From: Cornus controversa
Lineage: Eukaryota > Streptophyta > Magnoliopsida > Cornales > Cornaceae
Reading direction: 5' to 3'
Assembly: GCA_026545225.1 (NCBI GenBank)
Contig: CM048845.1
Span: forward strand, 118,671,033 to 118,735,032
DNA length: 64,000 nucleotides
The notes below the pieces were generated by a model. That model made no database searches, was not told the origin of the DNA, and saw only the letters and a program-made list of their open reading frames with translations. How positions within the stretch are numbered: the stretch's first letter is position 1; every line of letters begins with the position of its first letter. A program made the position numbers and the translations under genes. Shown piece by piece: positions 59,001-64,000 of the stretch.

Positions 59001-62000
59001 ATTCAATTAGGATTTTAAAAAGCGTCTACAAAAGTTTAGGTGTATTCAAAATTTCGTAGATTTTGAAGGATTTCATTAAGTGGTGGATTTTGGTGAATTT
59101 GAGTGTGGAAGATATAAATACCAAAGCCCATAACAAATCCAACATTTTTTTCATAGATTTTTGTGGACTATTTTTTTTTTTTTTTTTACAGAATACAAAT
59201 AGCCTTTCTCCATCTCAAGGAACACTCTTTTTTTTTTCTCCTCTTAGATTCTCTCTCTTTTTATTGGATTAGAAAAACTTGTAAAACTCGAGTTTTCAGA
59301 CAAGTTGATCAATCTCTCGCAGTATGGGAGGGATTAATCCATCTACACTGTTTATTAGGGATCAATCCCTTAAGCTACAGGGATTGATCATGAAGTCTAA
59401 TTAATAATCCAATATAACCTAGGTTCAAGATTCTCCAATTATCTATCTAATGATTTAACCTAGACCCTATAAGTAAAGTCTATACTTTTTTCTCTTTTTT
59501 TATAATGTGCAATTGAAATATGAGAAATGGTTGATATGTAATTTGTGTTTATCAAGTGAATTACTTTATTATCCCTGCTCTTTCCTAGGATATTTGCGCT
59601 ACCCAATAATTTTTAGATAATATATCAGATGATAGATTATTCATTTTGCATTATAACGACCCCTTGAGTCATTGGTTTATTTGTACACAAAAATTGAATT
59701 CAAGGATACAAATAAATAAACTAGATTGAAGAAATCAATACAAGTCTATAAAAATTCATCAAAGTCTCTAATAGAAGTCTATACAAATCAATAAAAGTTT
59801 GTAATAGAAGTCTATAAAAATTCATGAATTCATATAAATCTATCACTTAAAAAATGTCTTTCAAAGTCCTTTAAAATTCTAATTGACTACACCCTCCTAA
59901 GAGTCCTAATTTTAATAAATAAGGGCAAATACGAGATTGAAAATATATAAAGCAAGTATCATTTTATATGTGAACTGTATTGTAATTTTATTATAAGAAA
60001 AAAAGAGGTTGGAGCGCTTAAGAATATTGGTGGAGCCCCAATATCAACTGCCTATATATACGTGTATATATATATACCTTTTCCTGAGTATATGTTTACA
60101 TCTATTGCTTGACTCCACTTTCATTTCTTACACCGCATAGGAGGGATCCTGATAATAATAATGTTCCATAAATAAATAAAAAATTCTAATAATGAAATTT
60201 TTCGAAACACTGACCATGCTTGTGACCATATATAACTTGCATGTGGTTTTAGCCCAATGTATTACACCTAGTTTCTCGGGGCACATACTTTACAAAATCC
60301 AAAATGAAATATTATATTTGATACATATCTAATGTCATGAGAACCTGAATTAGTACATGTTCAGGCAACAACAATCCTAAGTAATTCATGAAGTGAATTG
60401 TTTTTCACTCATAGCAAGTGTAACAAATTCAATTTTCTGCTCTAGATTCACAATTTAAAAAAAAATCTCATTCAAAACAAATAATTATCATAGAAGGTCT
60501 ACATTATGCATTGCTTTTGTCTTGCTCTCTTGAATTATTCCAATAATTTATGAAGATATCTAAATTTCCATTATTTTTAAGGGTACAAACAATTTCTGAA
60601 TCCTAAATTTGTTATTATGGTTGAGACCCTGATTTTCTCACATGAGCAGGTTGCAACTTTGGCTCCAAATGTACCGGCACTGTATGAGCTGCATTTTAGT
60701 GTTCCAATGGCCGGTGCAGTTCTCTCTGCACTTAACACAAGGCTAGACTCGACCACGCTAGCATTGATTCTAGAACAATTGGAGGCCAAAATGTTTTTTG
60801 TGGACTATCAGTTTGTTAAAGTTGTTCTTGAAGCATTTATCCACCTCTCCCAGAAAAAATGTAATCTACCATCGTTGGTCTTGGTTTCCGAGTGTGATGA
60901 AGCATCATCCTCATTGGCAAAAGAGGCCCCTGAGGGCAGCTTAGACTACAATAAACTTATTGCAATGGGACAATCTGATTTCGAGATTAAACATCCAAAC
61001 AACGAAAGTGATCCAATCTCAGTAAACTACACTTCTGGATCAACAGGGAAGCCTAAAGGAGTGGTTTATAGCCACAGAGCTGTTTATCTCAAATCAGTCG
61101 ATGAAATTTTACAGAGTAACATGAGACAGATGATGCCCGTGTTTTTATGGACAGTTGATATGTTTCGCTGCAATGGGTGGTGCTACACTTGGGCAATGGC
61201 TGCTATTGGAGGCACCAATATTTGCCTAAGAAATGTCTCAGCAGAAGCCATTTTTGATGCCATATCTCTTCACAAAGTAACACATTTATGTGGTGCACCC
61301 ATTATTTTAAGCATGATTGCAGAATCACCCGCTACTAACCGTAGGCCACTCCCTCACAAGGTGGATTTAAAAGTTGCTGGTACATTGCCACCATCGCAAG
61401 TTATGAACAAAGTTAAGGAATTGGGATTCAATTTGTCTCATGGATATGGCATGACAGAAGCACTCGGTCCAGTGATAGCTTCAGTGTGGAACCCTAATGG
61501 TGACTTTTCATCCTTAGATGGAAATACAAAGTTAAAACGTCGGGAAGGGATTCACACCCTTATGATGGAAGGAGTTGATGTGAAAAATCCAACTACAATG
61601 ACAAGTGTGCCACATGATGGAGAAACCATTGGAGAGGTGATGTTTAGGGGCAACACTATGATGTTGGGGTACCTTAAAAATTTACCAGCAACTCAAGAAG
61701 CCTTACGCAAAGGATGGTATAAGACCGGGGACCTAGGAGTCATACATCCGGATGGGTATATAGAGATGAAGGATCGTGCCATACACATGATCATTTCCGG
61801 GGAAGAGACTATAAGCACACTTGAGGTTGAAGCAGTGTTAGTCAATCACCCTATGGTTTTAGAGGCTGCTGTTGTTGGAAGACCGGATGATCAGTTAGGG
61901 GAGGCAGCTTGTGCCTTTGTGAAGTTGAAGGAGGGATGTAACGTGAGTGCGGAAGAGATTATTGAGTTTTGTGGTAAGCGATTGCCACGTTATATGGCTC

Positions 62001-62122
62001 CTAGAACGGTATATTTTGGGGATTTGGCTGTTAATTCAACAGGAAAGGTACAAAAATTTGTTCTCAAGGAGAAGGCCAAGGCCAATGCCAAAGGCAGCCT
62101 TCCTCTCCATAATGGGAATTAA
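53099..62122 (+). CDS. Acyl-activating enzyme (AAE1-type acyl-CoA ligase), two exons
   Basis: A member of the ANL (AMP-binding) superfamily, which adenylates a carboxylic acid with ATP and transfers it to CoA. Exons 53099-53296 and 60650-62122 give 556 residues, the length I recall for Arabidopsis AAE1 (At1g20560). The intron 53297-60649 begins GTAAGT and ends GCAG. The join GDI|VATLAPNVPA is the normal family sequence. Motifs are the P-loop YTSGSTGKPKG (193-203), MFRCNGW (237-243), HGYGMTEALGP (330-340), TGDLG (425-429) and STGKVQKF with the adenylation lysine (K532). Departures from family norms are R for H in MFHCNGW, GTLPP for GAAPP (310-314), and AIHMIISGEETI where close relatives have SKDIIISGGENI (about 442-453). 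The C-terminus HNGN lacks a peroxisomal SKL signal. Substrate is unknown and activity may be altered. A poly(A) signal AATAAA lies near 62183. Confidence 0.9.
54113..54615. mobile_element. GGTTCGG-type hAT-like repeat in the intron
   Basis: The segment contains inverted AACTGAACCGTTC, GGTTCCGATTCC and GGAACCGTACC phrases and ends with TGTGCACCTCTAC, the diverged right end of the repeat class seen at 1325 and 19202. Its left end is degraded. No coding capacity. Confidence 0.5.
54642..55729. mobile_element. MITE-like element with GGGTAAATTACC end, in the intron
   Basis: The left end, GGGTAAATTACCGTGACTTC, is a common plant MITE terminus. The right part contains two inverted counterparts, TAAACCTCAAGGGAGGTTGA (about 55657) and TAAACCTCAAGGGAGGCTGA (about 55713). 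The final terminus is lost where the Mutator-like element starts. The interior is GT-rich with GGTGGTGG phrases. Class uncertain. Confidence 0.5.
56342..56695 (+). repeat. Two tandem copies of a 177-bp unit
   Basis: The unit starts at 56342 and again at about 56519. It shares CTACAATATGCATAAATAAG, ACAATTAAGGCCTAAACAAT and ACACGAATCGTCTA. The copies differ at about one base in ten. They lie inside the body of the Mutator-like element. Confidence 0.85.
57480..58080. other. GC-rich segment inside the Mutator-like element
   Basis: This block is clearly richer in G and C than its surroundings, with repeated GGTGGT and GGCTGGAG-type phrases, and is open in more than one frame on both strands. None of the frames gave a recognisable protein. 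It could be a captured host gene fragment, as in Pack-MULEs, or simple-sequence expansion. Confidence 0.4.
58920..59897. mobile_element. PIF/Harbinger-type element nested in the Mutator-like right repeat
   Basis: The ends are GAAGGATGTATTCAATTAGG at the left and, inverted at the right, CTAATTGACTACACCCTCC. A TAA target duplication (58917-58919 and 59898-59900) matches the TWA preference of PIF/Harbinger. Repeats of TATTCAATTAGGATTTTAAA are subterminal. No transposase frame is seen. Its insertion splits the right terminal repeat of the Mutator-like element, so it is the younger of the two. Confidence 0.75.
60047..60649 (+). other. Intron end before exon 2
   Basis: AT-rich intron sequence with no repeat ends recognised. 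It finishes with a weak pyrimidine tract and the acceptor ACATGAGCAG at 60640-60649. An upstream in-frame ATG at 60617 belongs to the intron and is not the start. Confidence 0.6.
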
Positions 62123-62789
62123 AGAGGGTTAAGTTGTTTGTTGTTTGAAAGACAAACAATTCTTCGGCATTATCAAAATATCAATAAATGGCCCACCCAT
62201 TCACTCACTCCTACACATTAGACTCCTACTTATGTATAAGTATCCACTTTTCTAACAAAGGTTAGGATGCATTACAATAATAGTTAAAATTTAGTTTACA
62301 GAACTCTCCACCAAAATATTTTAGGTATTTACAAATTCTGTACTCTTTTAAAGTCTTCTCCAATCTAATAATTTCAACAAATTCTTTAATGTTTTAAAAG
62401 CCTCCATCTCTCTACAACACTCCATAATTTACTATTACTTCTAATTTTTTATATTATTGAAATGAAAATATATGACATAAGATAAGAAAAATAATATACG
62501 TGTAGTTGAATTTTAATGGCAAACTTAAAAAAAGAAAAAAAAGTATTATACCCAAATATATCTATCTGTATTCATATATTTTCATTTCTTTTTTCTTTCT
62601 TATGCCAAACTATAACTTTTTAAAACACGAAAAGCAAATTATATCTAATGCTTATTTTTTCTTTACCGTATTTTACTAACTATGCTCTACAAGTAGCATG
62701 GTGTAGGGGAAGAAAAATTCTCACCAATAGGAAGAAGACACTTGAGCATAAAAAAAGTCAACATGGTACATATGACATGATCTGGGTCA
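62123..62789. other. 3' flank of the acyl-activating enzyme gene
   Basis: Probable 3' UTR to about 62200, then AT-rich intergenic DNA up to the hAT MITE. No gene was recognised. Confidence 0.4.
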
Positions 62790-62797
62790 GTACTGAG

Positions 62798-63494
62798 TAG
62801 GGGTGGCAATTCGTGTTCCCGTGTCGTGTCGATCTATAAACATTCTACTAAATAACTCAAACCTAACTCAACCTATTTAATAATTGTGTTAGAAACCTTC
62901 AACATTAACCCAATCCGTTTATTAAACGTATTATCCGTGTTAACCCGTGTAACCCGTTTAATAAACCTGTCCTATGATGGCACGACTTGTTTAATAACAT
63001 TTTTAATCCGTTTAACTTATATCATATGAGTTTCTCAACCCCTACAAATCTCTCTGAAGATCATATAAAAATAAAGTACATATCAATACATAAATCCTAA
63101 AATCAAACTATATTATAAATTTTGTATCTATATATAAACTCAAAAACATACTAAGGTGATTCAACAACTGGGAAAACACCATAACAATCCCATCATTGCA
63201 TTTTATGGCTACATCAGTCCTGTAAACAAACAAATAGATTACAACAATTGCAATATATATAACTATGTATATATAAGTTTGTATTAAACCATAATATCTG
63301 AATAACTCATTTCGTAATCGTGGTGTAGTCGTGTCGTAATCGTGTCATAGGTTATACAACGTAAACCCAAACCCAACCTAATTTTTATGTGTCGTGTTCG
63401 TGTTGACCCATTTATTAAACGTGTCAACTTATCTCAAACTCAAACCCACTTAATTCATGTCGTGTTCGAGTCGTGTCCAATTTTGCCACCCTTA
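62798..63494. mobile_element. 697-bp hAT MITE
   Basis: The ends are TAGGGGTGGCAA and TTGCCACCCTTA. The flanks GTACTGAG (62790-62797) and GTATTGAG (63495-63502) are an 8-bp target duplication with one mismatch. The interior is rich in CGTGTCGTGTCG and AACCCGTTTAATAA phrases and their reverse. No transposase. Confidence 0.88.
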
Positions 63495-63516
63495 GTATTG
63501 AGAAAGATATGCGACA

Positions 63517-64000
63517 ATTAATTGTGTTAACGTGGACATCATATGTGACAGCTACAGTCAACCGGTCAAAGAGAGATCATCAAATCAGGTTCAAATTAGG
63601 AAAGATTAGATTCTTTCCTTAAGAGAAGGGATTGATACAAATCATCCTCAAATCAAAGAAGAATCACGAAATAATCGGCACCAAATTAACACTAGAATGG
63701 AAACACTCCTTGTATAAATATGTATCCCATGTGAAAGGGAGGGTGGGGGAGAGAAAAACATGAATTCTTGTATCCGTTCATGGCTAAGCCGGTGAGATTA
63801 TAAACGCAACCCTTGAAATATTTCAAGAAACATAAAAGAAAGTCTCCACTCATCCATGGACGTAGGTCAAATTGTGTCGAACCATGTAAATCTTGTGTGT
63901 CTATTATTCTCGCATTTATTTTCTTAAGTGTTCTTTGTGCTTTAGTTGTTTGACTTTTCGTCGGACGATTTTTTGCACATACACATGGAAAAGGCAAAAT
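63517..64000 (+). mobile_element. copia-type LTR, runs off the window
   Basis: The phrase CCATGGACGTAGGTCAAATT (63855-63874) followed by GTGTCGAACCATGTAAATC is a near match to a hallmark of many plant copia LTRs, CCGTGGACGTAGG...CCGAACCACGTAAATC. A TATA box (CTTGTATAAATATG) lies at about 63709-63722, with the right spacing. The left edge is estimated. Whether a full element follows cannot be seen from this window. Confidence 0.65.

Larger units (their letters stand above)
55730..60046. mobile_element. Mutator-like element with long inverted repeats, in the intron
   Basis: The left terminal repeat (55730 to about 56000) and the right one (58745-58919 plus 59898-60046) are inverted copies. Shared phrases include TGATATTG..GCTCCACCAAT, TTTGCCCTTATTTATTAAAATTA, CAATTCATTATTCTC and TTTGCACCATTAC. 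The right repeat is split by a 978-bp nested element (58920-59897); without that element the two repeats run parallel for about 270 bp. The body has a tandem repeat and a GC-rich, possibly captured segment (57480-58080). No transposase frame is seen, so it is non-autonomous. No clear 9-bp target duplication was found. Confidence 0.72.

Noticed and set aside
60617-60649. ATG at 60617 as the start of the acyl-activating enzyme
   Set aside because: Those 11 codons lie in the intron; the GDI|VATLAPNVPA join from 53296 to 60650 is the family sequence.
1-64000. tRNA, rRNA or other structural RNA genes
   Set aside because: No stretch with tRNA box A/B order or rRNA-like conservation was noticed by eye; a dedicated scan was not possible.

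Overview
The window is AT-rich nuclear DNA from a flowering plant, most likely a eudicot. The evidence is spliced plant-specific genes (NAC, DUF241, PPR, acyl-activating enzyme), plant transposon families and fossil Caulimoviridae. I cannot name the species. Five host genes look intact: a three-exon NAC transcription factor (10072-11172, minus), a single-exon P-class PPR protein that reads as the orthologue of Arabidopsis At2g17670 (34651-36066, plus), two DUF241 genes (40614-41543 plus; 43243-44139 minus) and a two-exon AAE1-type acyl-activating enzyme (53099-62122, plus) with a 7.35-kb intron. A third DUF241 copy (47434-48002) is a host pseudogene. Layout: 1-9.9 kb is nested repeats, with a copia element inside a TRIM-like element inside a hAT-like repeat, each TRIM and copia insertion dated by its own target duplication, followed by a CACTA-like end and a MITE. 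The NAC gene is at 10-11.2 kb. From 13 to 19.2 kb there are a foldback MITE, Ty3/gypsy LTR-like remnants and hAT-like repeats. From 19.75 to 29.2 kb lies a 5'-truncated Ty3/gypsy element of the Tat group on the minus strand. It carries an antisense plant-mobile-domain (PMD) gene with its own TATA box, leader intron and an array of palindromic repeats upstream. From 29.2 to about 34.3 kb is a rearranged Caulimoviridae fossil split by a 2.2-kb insertion and by a young hAT MITE. From 34.6 to 48 kb are the PPR gene and the DUF241 cluster. From 50 to 62 kb are two copies of a repeat, one holding a MITE, then the acyl-activating enzyme, whose intron hosts a Mutator-like element with long inverted repeats, a GC-rich passenger and a nested PIF/Harbinger-type element. 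The right edge has a hAT MITE (62798-63494) and the start of a copia-type LTR. The host genes do not form a pathway together; they are islands in repeat DNA. The most unusual object is the Tat element with its antisense PMD transcription unit. Next are the acyl-activating enzyme with an altered active site and the composite Mutator-like element in its intron. All similarity statements come from reading the sequence by eye; no database search was run.
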